NCBI GenBank assembly: GCA_036244855.1
Contig: BQKZ01000657.1
Coordinates: 2,702 to 66,701, forward strand
Source of the DNA: Temnopleurus reevesii
Taxonomy: Eukaryota > Echinodermata > Echinoidea > Temnopleuroida > Temnopleuridae
Length of the DNA stretch: 64,000 nucleotides
Reading direction: 5' to 3'
The notes under the pieces are model-generated. The model saw only the letters and a list, made by a program, of their open reading frames with translations. It was not told the DNA's origin and searched no databases. Positions 38,974 through 50,227 of this stretch are shown here, one piece after another. A program made the position numbers and the translations under genes. Position 1 is the first letter of the stretch; every line of letters begins with the position of its first letter.

Positions 38974-39885
38974 ACCATCCCCAACCACAGTGCTCCTTTG
39001 TCCACCATTCCACACCCGGAAGATGCAGACGATTCAAAAACATTCTCATTTTTTTAGTTCTCTGTCAGGATGTGTTTATGCTTCCCTTTCTCCGGCCTAA
39101 ATTGTTATGTTGTTGGTGGAAAACACGGCTGTGTGCTTCATCAATCTCGTTTGATCAGCGTTGTGGATTGTTGAATGTAAACTCGCGAAAATTTGTTTAT
39201 GAATTGCTTTAGTAAAGATCACGGTTTCTGGGTGGGGAAGTATAAACACTCACAGAATGCCCAGATTTAAACAGCCTCTCTTAGTATCGGTGAGTATGCA
39301 AAATTGACGCAGGCATACTAACCAGAGGATTGCAGAGTTTAACAAATCTAACTCGCACTTCGAATAAGCACTCATGCCATGAGCGTTCACATTCAGCATT
39401 TAATAATGCTTATTCTGCCCTTGAAAGGGAAGCATAAGCACATCCTTAGTTCTTGCAACTCTTCGGTAGCGTGCACAGTTTGGGTCTTCACTTTCTTCCA
39501 CATTTTCTCTAGAACTTTTGTTTCAAGTTTTTGTTTGGTATTGTTTTTTGGATATTAACTATCCCACTGGTTTCCTGTGCACTTTTGTTCTTTATAGGCT
39601 GTGGAATCATTTTATTGTTCACTACTGATTTCATCACATCTATGACATTTCCTTCGTGCATTTTCTTTAATTCTTTTCGGACAGAGAGCAAATTAAATAA
39701 TGTTTTCTATTGGGGTGGGAGAGGATTAAGGTTAAACTTTTCTTTTGTTATTTCTAGTTAGATATTTAAGCACCCTTTCATAGACATTGCACCTGATTTA
39801 ATTTCCACAAATTGACAATTTTGTCCATTATTGATTGCTTTGTAAAATTTGTATAAAAATAAAAAACCTATGGACTTTATGTAAA
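38974..39885 (+). other. Probable 3' UTR with polyadenylation signal
   Basis: Non-coding sequence after the stop codon. The first well-placed AATAAA that does not overlap the stop is at 39858-39863. It is followed within about 30 bp by a T/G-containing segment (GAGTTGCTCTAG), so cleavage near 39880 is plausible. An AATAAA at 38969-38974 overlaps the stop codon and is unlikely to be used. The true 3' end is unknown. Confidence 0.4.
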
Positions 39886-40204
39886 TACAGAGTTGCTCTA
39901 GAAAATATTCATTCATGACTACTATTTTTTCATTTTGCTTTTTTACATCATTCTTTAATCCTTAGAAGTCATCGCTAATCAGTAGTTTATTTTTAGCTTA
40001 TCAAATTATACTATGTTGATAAAAATGTATGAGATTTTTTATAGTATTATAATATCATTGTTTTGGTTGGAAGATCAGTATAGTTAAAAGGGCTGGTTCA
40101 TTTTGGGTATAAATGATTTTGCATCCTATTTGGCAATGCAATTTTGAACTAACCCACTTTTCAAAAGTTTGTTGGAAAGTGTCTGCTAACTTTATGCAAG
40201 GGTT

Positions 40205-40382
40205 AAGTCCGTGTTGCTAGAAAGTTTCAAATTGTAGTTGATAGGCACGCACCAATCAAAAGAATTGTTTCATGCGCATCCTGATAAGAGCATAGACCAT
40301 GCATGAAAGAAAACGCGAGTTTCAATTTACAACTGATTTGCAGTTAATTTGCAATCAATTGCAACTTTCTAGCAACATCCTT
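40205..40382. mobile_element. Diverged MITE, TGTTGCTAGAAAGTT ends
   Basis: The terminal inverted repeats GTGTTGCTAGAAAGTT (40211) and AACTTTCTAGCAAC (to about 40377) enclose an interior matching the 62205 element: TTGTAGTTGATAGGCACGC, CACCAATCAAAAGAATTGTT, and GATTTGCAGTTAATTTGCAA. It belongs to a subfamily where GCTCAAA is replaced by GCTAGAAA. No clear target duplication is visible. Confidence 0.75.
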
Positions 40383-40385
40383 TTA

Positions 40386-41560
40386 AAAAGCAATTAATGG
40401 GACATTAAAATGTTTGCTTGAATACAATAGCATTCTGAATACATGTTATTATATGAATTATCATCTTTCATGATAGATCATATAAAATAAGTTTCTGAGG
40501 AGAGCGTATGGAGGTATAGAAAACAAACCACCTTCGCGTATTGCTTTCATGAAGTAACATTTATGAGGAAAATCTGCACAGACAATCTATACAGATTTTC
40601 CACTCAACCGTCACTTTCAGAAAACTTTAACAACTGATATGATTCAAGACTGGTTTCTCAAAACCAAGAACTTTTATAGGATATACCATTTTAGCACATG
40701 CTATGAATTTGGCAGATGCTTGATTGGGATGACTACACCTTGGTAATAAGTTTGAGGAGTTTCTTATCATTTTCATGACGTGATACTTGTAGAAGATATG
40801 CATAACTTTTTATGAGGATTTTTCGTCTAAATGTCACTTCATGGAAATGCTATCAAATTAGCTCCAGAAAGGGTGTTAATCAACAGAATTCAAAACCAAT
40901 GTTATCCACCTTGTCAAGTATTGTAGAATATCATTAATGAAGCACAAAAATTGTGCACAATTTCATCATTATATGTTTACCCTGATCCAACATTTTAAAA
41001 AAATATCAGCATCATTATTAAAACTGCTTTTACGGAAATTCGCAACTTTTGCAACCAATCGATTACTACTAATAATATAAATAAACATTTCAGCCAGTGT
41101 TGGCCCCAATCTGTGAATATTTGAATGAATTCATTATGTCGGTATCATTATAACAAATCATCTCCATGCAATCGACACAAAAATTGACAAAATTTGAAGT
41201 ATTTATGACAATTCCTCTTCTTTCAAATATTGAAATTAGAGGTGAGCAGTGTTAAAGTAATGATATAAAAAGATTCAAATCATGTGTACTTATGAAGAAT
41301 TGGTTTTGATTTTCATTTTTAGACTGTCAGAGTATATATTTTTGTTAAGAATGTGTGAATTGTTCACACAACCTTGTGTTTGAAATTTTGTTTTGAAAAT
41401 TTGATTCCATTCATTCCACTCATCTCCTGTATGCCTAGGTATTGAATATCTCATGTAGATTTCCACCAAGTTTAACATGAATAAACTTCTCAATTCATTT
41501 CATTATACATCTTGCTTGCTTGCTTGTTTTATTTCTTATGAAATTACTTTTAACAGGGCC
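40386..41560. other. No feature recognised
   Basis: AT-rich non-coding DNA between two MITE copies. It contains an AATAAA at 41480-41485 with no associated gene. No repeats or frames of note. Confidence 0.4.
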
Positions 41561-41564
41561 TTAA

Positions 41565-41760
41565 TGAGGGTGTTGCAAGAAAATTCTTATCAATTCTAGC
41601 TCCATTTTTATTAACTGCAAGTGAACTGAAAACTTATCACAAATATATAAAAAAAAAAAAAACCCGCATTTGTAAGAAGAGGCACATGCAATAATCATTT
41701 TGCTTGGCCATAGACAATGAATTTAAACTTGCAATAATTCACTACTTTCTTGCAACACAC
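41565..41760. mobile_element. Diverged MITE, GTGTTGCAAGAAA ends
   Basis: The left end GAGGGTGTTGCAAGAAA and right end TTTCTTGCAACAC form inverted repeats about 195 bp apart. The interior words TTAACTGCAAGTGAACTG and AATAATCATTTTGCTTGGCC correspond loosely to the GGGGGTGTTGCTCAAA family. A (A)13 run lies inside. Related to the elements at 6023 and 40205 but a different subfamily. Confidence 0.65.
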
Positions 41761-41811
41761 TGAAAATATACCTTGTCTTGACAATACAAGTACAAAATCA
41801 TTCACTTTCTA

Positions 41812-41976
41812 CTGGGCCCCATGTTGCATAAAGCTTTAAATTATGACATTATTGCCATTTATGGAAGTCCTTTGGAATACTTAAAGCTGATTAGCCAGTG
41901 TGCACTATTGTCATGGTAGTTGCCATTTATAGCAAAGTTGTCAAAATTCTAAGTTTTATGCAACCAGCACATTGGG
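41812..41976. mobile_element. Short MITE with ATGTTGCATAAA ends
   Basis: About 165 bp bounded by CTGGGCCCCATGTTGCATAAA on the left and TTTTATGCAACCAGCACATTGGG on the right, which are imperfect inverse complements. The interior holds GGTAGTTGCCATTTATAGCA and a degenerate inverse, ATTGCCATTTATGGAAG. No coding capacity. It is unrelated in interior sequence to the neighbouring MITE family. Confidence 0.6.
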
Positions 41977-42299
41977 TTTAAAAAAGATATCATCAAAAGT
42001 AGCACCTATATATACAATTGTGCATTTTATCATTGTTTGAACTTACAAAGACATGAGGATGAAATGATTATTCAAAATGGTATTTGATTACTATTTTAAC
42101 AGTGTGGTCAATCAAAAATAACATTATTTTTATCAAAGATTTAAAAAAAAATTAAACAAGATTTTTTAAAAGATTGTTTTGAGGTAGATCAAGTTCATCT
42201 CATGACATTCCAATTTTCCTTTCACAATAAAAATCCCTTCTCTTTTCCTATTTCCATCTACGTTCTACTTTCTCTTTTGCATTTCTAATCTATTCTTCT

Positions 42300-42400
42300 C
42301 TCTTTTTCTCCCTTTCTTGTATTCTCTGATCTACTGAAGATCTGAAAAAAAAGTCATATCAAACTACTTCCCTTTATTCTACTCTCTCTCACTCTCTATT

Positions 42401-42438
<38 letters not shown>

Positions 42439-43030
42439 TTTTAATTTCTCATTGTTCTTTTTTCTTCATTCTTTCTTTCTTTTCCTCCTTTCTTGCATTC
42501 TCTGATCTAGTGAAGATGTGAAAAGTCAAATTGAATGAACCCCCTTTCTCTCTCTCTCTCTCTCTCTCTTTCTATGGTTTCTAATTTCTTTCTTCTTTTC
42601 CATCCATGGCCTTTCTCTCCTTTTTTTTTCTTGTATTCCCTGATCTACTCAAGATATGAAAGTGGTCATATTGCATGATTTCACTTTATTTCTTTCATCC
42701 CTCTTAGGGGGTGTTGCTCAAAATCAACTGCAGATCAACTGCAACTTTACAAATTGTAACGCGCATTTCCATTCGCGCACGATATGCCCATTTAACAAGA
42801 CGCGCATGAAACAATGACTTTGATTGGCGCATTCCGATCAACTGCAACTTGCAATCAATTGCAACTTTTGAGCAACACCCCCTTACTCTTCCCTCACTTT
42901 CTCTCCCTTCTACTAACACTGTAACTCTTTCCTTGATTTTTTTCCAGTCTCTTAATCCATGACCTTTCCCTACTTTTCTTATATTCTATGATCTAATCAA
43001 GATATGAAAATACTCATATCTCATGTACAC
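42300..43030 (+). repeat. CT-rich tandem repeat, unit about 140-175 bp, core GATCTACTCAAGATATGAAA
   Basis: Four units can be aligned by their cores near 42327, 42503, 42641 and 42989. Each core is followed by a CATAT or AATTGAATGA segment, a (CT)n run, and a CTTTTCCATCCATGACC or TCTTGTATTCTCTG segment. The gap between units 3 and 4 is about 348 bp, and removing the 176-bp MITE at 42707-42882 leaves about 172 bp, the usual spacing. The MITE therefore landed inside an existing array. Confidence 0.65.
42707..42882. mobile_element. MITE, GGGGGTGTTGCTCAAA family, copy nested in the CT-rich tandem array
   Basis: A 176-bp element with ends GGGGGTGTTGCTCAAAATC and TTTTGAGCAACACCCCC, flanked by TTA on both sides (42704-42706 and 42883-42885). 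Near-identical in layout to the 6023 copy. It interrupts the tandem unit around it. The last ~28 bp are also the start of the 3-kb duplicated segment. Confidence 0.9.
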
Positions 43031-43322
43031 CGAGACTCAAATATCAAATAGACATTCAAAAGGTTGGTGGAGTACCTTTTCAAAATGGTAAATCAAATTC
43101 TCACACATTGAAGTGTTAAAACAGATCCAAAACGTTTGAAGTGAGAATTTACCATTACTACCCTCTGGCACTACCCCAACCTTTTAAAATGTTGATTGAA
43201 CTCTTGCGTTTTCAGAAGGTAATAACTTTTTTCTTTTTCAATCACTCATCTACCTCTCTCTAAACCCCCTTTCCACCCCCTATCCTTCCCGCTGCCTTCC
43301 TCGACTGTCACTCCCCCTCCCA

Positions 43323-43357
<35 letters not shown>

Positions 43358-45876
43358 GCCAAGTCTTTCTTAATGACTCTTTCCTTCATCTCGTATATCT
43401 CCATTTGTTCACTCCTTGTTATTGTATTCCCCTGTTTCTGATATTCTTCCTCATTTCCTCCTCTAATATTCCTCCCACTTTGTATGATCCCCCCTGAAGT
43501 AATTCAAATATTTAGATTTCTCCTCTAATATTCATATTCCTCTAGCCAATAATGCCCTTCTTTCGCTTCCCACAAACTTCCTCTTTTTCTAGAGATTCAT
43601 CTTCCATATCCCCATTAATCTATATTCATTGTCAAATTATTATTACCTCTTTACCTTCATCTCCATTTTCTTCAAGGAACGATGTGTGCATTTTATGTTG
43701 GCATCTAATTTGTTATGCATTCATAATTATAACAATACTATGATGAAAGTAAGGGGTACAGAAAACAGAAGAGAAAGACAGAAAAGGGGAAGGGGCAACC
43801 CCAAGAAGTAGGAGAGTGGTAGGAGAGAATAAGGAAGAGTAAAAGTGGAAAAGAAAATGAGGGGGAATATAAGGAAGGGCTGAGACAGGGGCAGAAAAGA
43901 AAGAGAGAGAAAGAGGGGCGGGGTTAAAGAAAGGAAGGTTGGATACAGTGATATAATAAGAGTAAAAAAAAAAAGAAATAAAAATATGAAAACAAGGAAG
44001 AGAGTCATGGCATGATTAAAAATTGAAGAAAGGTGGAATTTAAGAGATAGCAGAGAAAAATAAAGATTAGGAGAGAGAGAGAAAGAGAAAGAGCGTGAAG
44101 AGAGGAAGGGAGTAAAGAAAAATGAAAAGGGGACAGAGACCAAAATAGATACAAAAGGCCAGTAAATTTACAGTTGCCAGATAAGCACATGATCCTTTTA
44201 TACCTGTTTTGCAAAAATCATCTGCTTGAAATATAAAAAATAGTATTCTCCTACGAGATAAAATAGATTTAGCTTTGAAATAAAAAAAACAAGCAGCGAA
44301 GAAAATGTCACTCAGCCTATTAACCAAAAATAACATTTTCATATCCTAAAGATAGAAATACAGTCCATGTGAAATATGAAAATATCTACTTTTATTAGAA
44401 TATCACTTGACTTGATTGTATTGATTCACTATGTTGTTGATTCTACACATTTTCTATGAATTCATCAGAGAAGACAAACACATGATTCAGGTATCCCTCT
44501 GCTCTCTGGAGCGTCCAACAGGCCAGGCAGGGAAAGTGGCCTCCCATTGCCTGCAAAGCTGGAAGAGAGCCCCCTGGATTTGGAGTCTATTCAACATCCA
44601 TACAAACTCTCCTTAAAATACATGTAAAACTGCATTTGTTATCACCATGGCTATAAAAGAATTAATCATTATCATTATTAAAGCAAGTGCAATATAATCA
44701 ACAGGTATTAAATCACCAAAGTTTCATTGACAATCAAATAGAGATGTGTGAAAATTAACTCTTTTCACAAGGACAAAATGAACTAACAACAAAGCACGGG
44801 ATTATTGGCAAACTGCAAAGTGAGCTCATATACAGATGATTCTTAGGAGACAAAACATTCATCTCGTCTCATCTTAAGAAGAGTAAGAAACAAACTGTTT
44901 GGTGAGAAGAATACACCCTACTGGCCTGAATATCATTTTACAGGAAAGCTAAATAGAAAAATGGAGGCATTATAGATAGGAAGTCACATATCAATATCAT
45001 TTCCTCCATAGAGAGAGTCTCGTACAGATTGGCACACTAAACAGTGAGATAAAGAAATGGATATATTGGTGATATGTGATGGTGGTGCAAAATTAATACT
45101 CTACCTCCCATATGTAAATATGAACGCATTTATCATTTCTGAAATTAAAAAAAAAATCTTTAAAATGATAGCAAAAATGTTGCACTGGAAGAAATTAATC
45201 TGGCCAACATATCTCCTATAGGCTGACAGCACGCCTTACGACCGGCTCACGATCAGATTTTTTTCAAGAAAGTATAATTGTATCTCTCAGAAGTATCTAA
45301 ACAATGAACACAGAAAATATTTGATTAAGATTCTGAATACTCTGGTTAATCACAAAATTCAGAAGATTGCATAATGCAAGCTTTCTCATTGGAATAAAAA
45401 CCAAGATGGCTCCGAATCATAAGTCGGAGCAGTTTATGATTTTGTGTATGAAAAGGAGAGAAAGGACATGGATGGAGAGGGATAAATGTAATAAGATAAT
45501 GTAATTATGGATAATTTACATAGAATGTCTATTTACATCTTAAAGAGATCTCAACACGATATAAACTATTTTCGAAAAATTAAGTCGAACGCAAATTCAA
45601 TGGTCCTTTGTAATGTTATTCCAATTGGAATCGGCTTGCGATTGTTGTGTCTGCACAGTTGAATACATGGCATACGATTCTATTGTCTGTGGCCCACTTA
45701 ACTTTTGGGAAAAAATGTATATCGTGCTTTTCCCTTTTTAATTTGCAAGATTCCAAAAACTCCTTTACAACCCTAGGCTTTAAATCAATCTAAGTAACCT
45801 TTGAAGGATTAGCTCTTTGAAGGATTAACTTCTCCTGTTCCTATACACTGTCAGGCCTCTATGATTAACTCCAAAC
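42855..45876 (+). repeat. 3-kb direct duplication, copy 1
   Basis: About 3.02 kb recurs at 45879-48894 with an offset of 3024 bp. Identity is very high over most of the length, with patches of divergence (43615-43745; 45470-45740, including a 19-bp segment missing from copy 2). It contains a CT microsatellite at about 43324-43352, a polypurine tract at about 43745-44150, and a short GC-richer segment at about 44455-44620. The Ser/Leu/Phe-rich frames of 138 codons on the - strand are low-complexity artefacts. No gene is recognised. See the findings for whether this is a real duplication. Confidence 0.95.
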
Positions 45877-45877
45877 T

Positions 45878-45878
45878 N
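45878..45878. other. Single N at the duplication junction
   Basis: An ambiguous base sits exactly between the end of copy 1 (about 45876) and the first base of copy 2 (45879). Copy 2 begins in the middle of the MITE terminus, at TCAATTGCAACTTTTGAGCA. This pattern is expected from a scaffolding or gap-closing join. Confidence 0.95.
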
Positions 45879-46346
45879 TCAATTGCAACTTTTGAGCAAC
45901 ACCCCCTTACTCTTCCCTCACTTTCTCTCCCTTCTACTAACACTGTAACTCTTTCCTTGATTTTTTTCCTGTCTCTTAATCCATGACCTTTCCCTACTTT
46001 TCTTATATTCTATGATCTAATCAAGATATGAAAATACTCATATCTCATGTACACCGAGACTCAAATATCAAATAGACATTCAAAAGGTTGGTGGAGTACC
46101 TTTTCAAAATGGTAAATCAAATTCTCACACATTGAAGTGTTAAAACAGATCCAAAACGTTTGAAGTGAGAATTTACCATTACTACCCTCTGGCACTACCC
46201 CAACCTTTTAAAATGTTGATTGAACTCTTGCGTTTTCAGAAGGTAATAACTTTTTTCTTTTTCAATCACTCATCTACCTCTCTCTAAACCCCCTTTCCAC
46301 CCCCTATCCTTCCCGCTGCCTTCCTCGACTGTCACTCCCCCTCCCA

Positions 46347-46381
<35 letters not shown>

Positions 46382-48894
46382 GCCAAGTCTTTCTTAATGA
46401 CTCTTTCCTTCATCTCGTATATCTCCATTTGTTCACTCCTTGTTATTGTATTCCCCTGTTTCTGATATTCTTCCTCCATTTCCTCCTCTAATATTCCTCC
46501 CACTTTGTATGATCCCCCCTGAAGTAATTCAAATATTTAGATTTCTCCTCTAATATTCATATTCCTCTAGCCAATAATGCCCTTCTTTCGCTTCCCACAA
46601 ACTTCCTCTTTTTCTAGAGATTCATCTTCCATATCCCCCTTAATCTATATTCATTGTCAAATTATTATTATTACATCTTTTCTTCTATCCCCATTCTTTT
46701 CAAGGCACAATGTGCGCATTTTATGTTGGCATCTAATTTTTATGCACTCAGAATTATAACAATAATATGATAAAAGTAAGGGGTACAGAAAACAGAAGAG
46801 AAAGACAGAAAAGGGGAAGGGGCAACCCCAAGAAGTAGGAGAGTGGTAGGAGAGAATAAGGAAGAGTAAAAGTGGAAAAGAAAATGAGGGGGAATATAAG
46901 GAAGGGCTGAGACAGGGGCAGAAAAGAAAGAGAGAGAGAGAGGGGCGGGGTTAAAGAAAGGAAGGTTGGATACAGTGATATAATAAGAGTAAAAAAATAA
47001 AGAAGAAATAAAAATATGAAAACAAGGAAGAGAGTCATGGCATGATTAAAAATTGAAGAAAGGTGGAATTTAAGAGATAGCAGAGAAAAATAAAGATTAG
47101 GAGAGAGAGAGAAAGAGAAAGAGCGTGAAGAGAGGAAGGGAGTAAAGAAAAATGAAAAGGGGACAGAGACCAAAATAGATACAAAAGGCCAGTAAATTTA
47201 CAGTTGCCAGATAAGCACATGATCCTTTTATACCTGTTTTGCAAAAATCATCTGCTTGAAATATAAAAAATAGTATTCTCCTACGAGATAAAATAGATTT
47301 AGCTTTGAAATAAAAAAACAAGCAGCGAAGAAAATGTCACTCAGCCTATTAACCAAAAATAACATTTTCATATCCTAAAGATAGAAATACAGTCCATGTG
47401 AAATATGAAAATATCTACTTTTATTAGAATATCACTTGACTTGATTGTATTGATTCACTATGTTGTTGATTCTACACATTTTCTATGAATTCATCAGAGA
47501 AGACAAACACATGATTCAGGTATCCCTCTGCTCTCTGGAGCGTCCAACAGGCCAGGCAGGGAAAGTGGCCTCCCATTGCCTGCAAAGCTGGAAGAGAGCC
47601 CCCTGGATTTGGAGTCTATTCAACATCCATACAAACTCTCCTTAAAATACATGTAAAACTGCATTTGTTATCACCATGGCTATAAAAGAATTAATCATTA
47701 TCATTATTAAAGCAAGTGCAATATAATCAACAGGTATTAAATCACCAAAGTTTCATTGACAATCAAATAGAGATGTGTGAAAATTAACTCTTTTCACAAG
47801 GACAAAATGAACTAACAACAAAGCACGGGATTATTGGCAAACTGCAAAGTGAGCTCATATACAGATGATTCTTAGGAGACAAAACATTCATCTCGTCTCA
47901 TCTTAAGAAGAGTAAGAAACAAACTGTTTGGTGAGAAGAATACACCCTACTGGCCTGAATATCATTTTACAGGAAAGCTAAATAGAAAAATGGAGGCATT
48001 ATAGATAGGAAGTCACATATCAATATCATTTCCTCCATAGAGAGAGTCTCGTACAGATTGGCACACTAAACAGTGAGATAAAGAAATGGATATATTGGTG
48101 ATATGTGATGGTGGTGCAAAATTAATACTCTACCTCCCATATGTAAATATGAACGCATTTATCATTTCTGAAATTAAAAAAAAAATCTTTAAAATGATAG
48201 CAAAAATGTTGCACTGGAAGAAATTAATCTGGCCAACATATCTCCTATAGGCTGACAGCACGCCTTACGACCGGCTCACGATCAGATTTTTTTCAAGAAA
48301 GTATAATTGTATCTCTCAGAAGTATCTAAACAATGAACACAGAAAATATTTGATTAAGATTCTGAATACTCTGGTTAATCACAAAATTCAGAAGATTGCA
48401 TAATGCAAGCTTTCTCATTGGAATAAAAACCAAGATGGCTCCGAATCATAAGTCGGAGCAGTTTATGATTTTGTGTATGAAAAGGAGAGAAAGGACATGG
48501 ATGGAGAGGAATAAATGGAATAAGATAATGTAATTCTGGATAATTTACATAGAATGTCTATTTACATTTTGAAGAGATCTCAACACGATATAAACTATTT
48601 TTAAAAAATTAAGTCGAACGCAAATTCAATGGTCCTTTGTAATGTCATTCAAATCGGAACCGGCTTGCGATTATTGTGTCTGCACAGTTGAATTGTCTGT
48701 GGCCCACTTAACTTTTGGGGAAAAGTTTATATCGGATTTCTCCCTTTTTAAAATAATTTGCAAGATTCCAAAAACTCCTTTACAACCCTAGGCTTTAAAT
48801 CAATCTAAGTAACCTTTGAAGGATTAGCTCCACTTTGAAGGATTAACTTCTCCTGTTCCTATACACTGTCAGGCCTCTATGATTAACTCCAAAC
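45879..48894 (+). repeat. 3-kb direct duplication, copy 2
   Basis: Second copy of 42855-45876. It begins with the last ~28 bp of the MITE and ends at GATTAACTCCAAAC, where copy 1 meets the N and this copy continues into unique sequence. Differences from copy 1 include small indels in the polypurine tract, a rewritten patch at about 46640-46770, and scattered substitutions near 48510-48740. Confidence 0.95.
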
Positions 48895-48978
48895 AGAAGC
48901 AAAAAATCATAAGCCAATGTGTATGTTCACTTCAGATTACTATAAGAACATTTGCTTAATCCTCATCTTCAAGTTTAA

Positions 48979-49527
48979 AGACTTAGTCTGGGCCAGGGAA
49001 ATCTTGTGTTGATTGAAAGCAGAAAATTCAGACAAACAGATAAAAAAAAGTTTGAAGGAAATCGCACGACAAATAAGAAAGTTATGAGTATTTCAATTGT
49101 ATAACCCAATAGTTGTAGTCAGTCAAATTGGCAACATTGGGTCACGTGATTATGACGTATATCATGCACTTCTCTGCAAGTAGTTTTTTTTTTTCGTTGA
49201 TATATACAGATACATTTATTGATTCAACATTTTGAATATTTTCAAAAAATAAGCGTGAGGGATTAAAACGGATTTTTAAAAACAATAATTTACAATAAAC
49301 TTACAGACAGGAAGTGCAGGATCCACGTCATAACCACGTGACCAAGAGTCATGTGGTACGTCCTACTGCGTACAGTACTTTATTAATTATCACTGCTCAA
49401 TCATATCACTGAAATATTCATAACTTTCTTATTTCTTGTCGGATTTACTTCAATCTTTTTTTTCATTTGTTCATCTGAATTTTCTGCTTTTAATCAAAGC
49501 AAGAGTTTTCTATCCCAGACCAAGTCT
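48979..49527. mobile_element. MITE with TTAA target duplication, AGACTTAGTCTGGG ends
   Basis: A 549-bp element flanked by TTAA at 48975-48978 and 49528-49531. The ends AGACTTAGTCTGGG and CCCAGACCAAGTCT are imperfect inverse complements. Inverted similarity extends well inward: AAAGCAGAAAATTCAGA with TCTGAATTTTCTGCTTT, and GGTCACGTG / TATGACGT with CACGTCATAACCACGTGACC. No coding capacity. Probably piggyBac-type by target site. A related half-element lies at 61176. Confidence 0.85.
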
Positions 49528-49531
49528 TTAA

Positions 49532-50110
49532 GCGTGATAAAATCAAGACAAAATAGGACAAAAATCAGACAAAAATAGGGTACTACAATATGATCTTTAT
49601 CTTCATCCGTTGACAGATTTTGGAGCGTATTTAATCTAACACTCACCAGATAAAATCTTCTGAGAAACTGAGACCCTTTATAGTGAAATATTATATCCGT
49701 GATAAAAAGATTCTGAGCCAGTGATTGGTCTAAATCTTTCCACGTGACTATTGATAGCTCCCACCGGCATTGAAATTCTCTTAATTGTGACGTCATCCGG
49801 TAATAGTTCAGAAACTATCTACGGCTTCCCAGAAAAACTATTACCGGGTGACGTTTCTGTGAAGTAACAAAACGGTGCGCGCTGTTTTTTATGCTGTGTG
49901 GCAAAACTGCTATGCGTTATGATGATCGATTGCCACACGCGAGCTGCGCATGTGAAGCACATGCACAGCGCCGGGGCGGCCGGGGCGGTGTAGCCTACTG
50001 TGTGTTGTGTGTACGCTGGTTTGCGCGAAGGCAATTAAGGCTGCCTAATTTGATGTGTGCCAGTGTCCAGTTCCTTGTTTTCTGTTTGGATCCATTATTT
50101 ATAGCATAAT
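49532..50110. promoter_or_regulatory. CpG-rich block with CRE, CACGTG, CCAAT and GC-box motifs
   Basis: Within 49720-50040 are an inverted CCAAT box (GATTGGTC, about 49723), CCACGTGAC (49740), the palindrome TGACGTCA (about 49788) and a GC-rich segment with two GGGGCGG boxes (about 49971-49990). GC and CpG content are far above the flanks. An inverted repeat (GACGTCATCCGGTAATAGTT / AACTATTACCGGGTGACG) spans about 49789-49856. Together this resembles a CpG-type promoter, but no exon or gene is recognisable on either side. The inverted repeat could instead indicate a transposon end. Frames of 71-72 codons here have no recognisable features. Confidence 0.3.
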
Positions 50111-50227
50111 TTAAAAAGATTAAAATCAAATCTAACATCAGGACTAACGTTGCGTGCATTATCGACGACGGATATAAACCGATTATTTACTGCCTTCAGA
50201 TGGGTTTAGTGAAACCATCATCCCCTC

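Noticed and set aside
38760..39008. An 82-codon frame on the - strand opposite the peptide gene
   Set aside because: It is the shadow of the real coding exon on the other strand and has no features of its own.
43727..44342. Open frames of 69-138 codons on the - strand, repeated at 46754-47321
   Set aside because: They are the complement of a GA-rich tract, with Ser/Leu/Phe-rich composition. Their recurrence is due to the 3-kb duplicate and not to selection for a protein.
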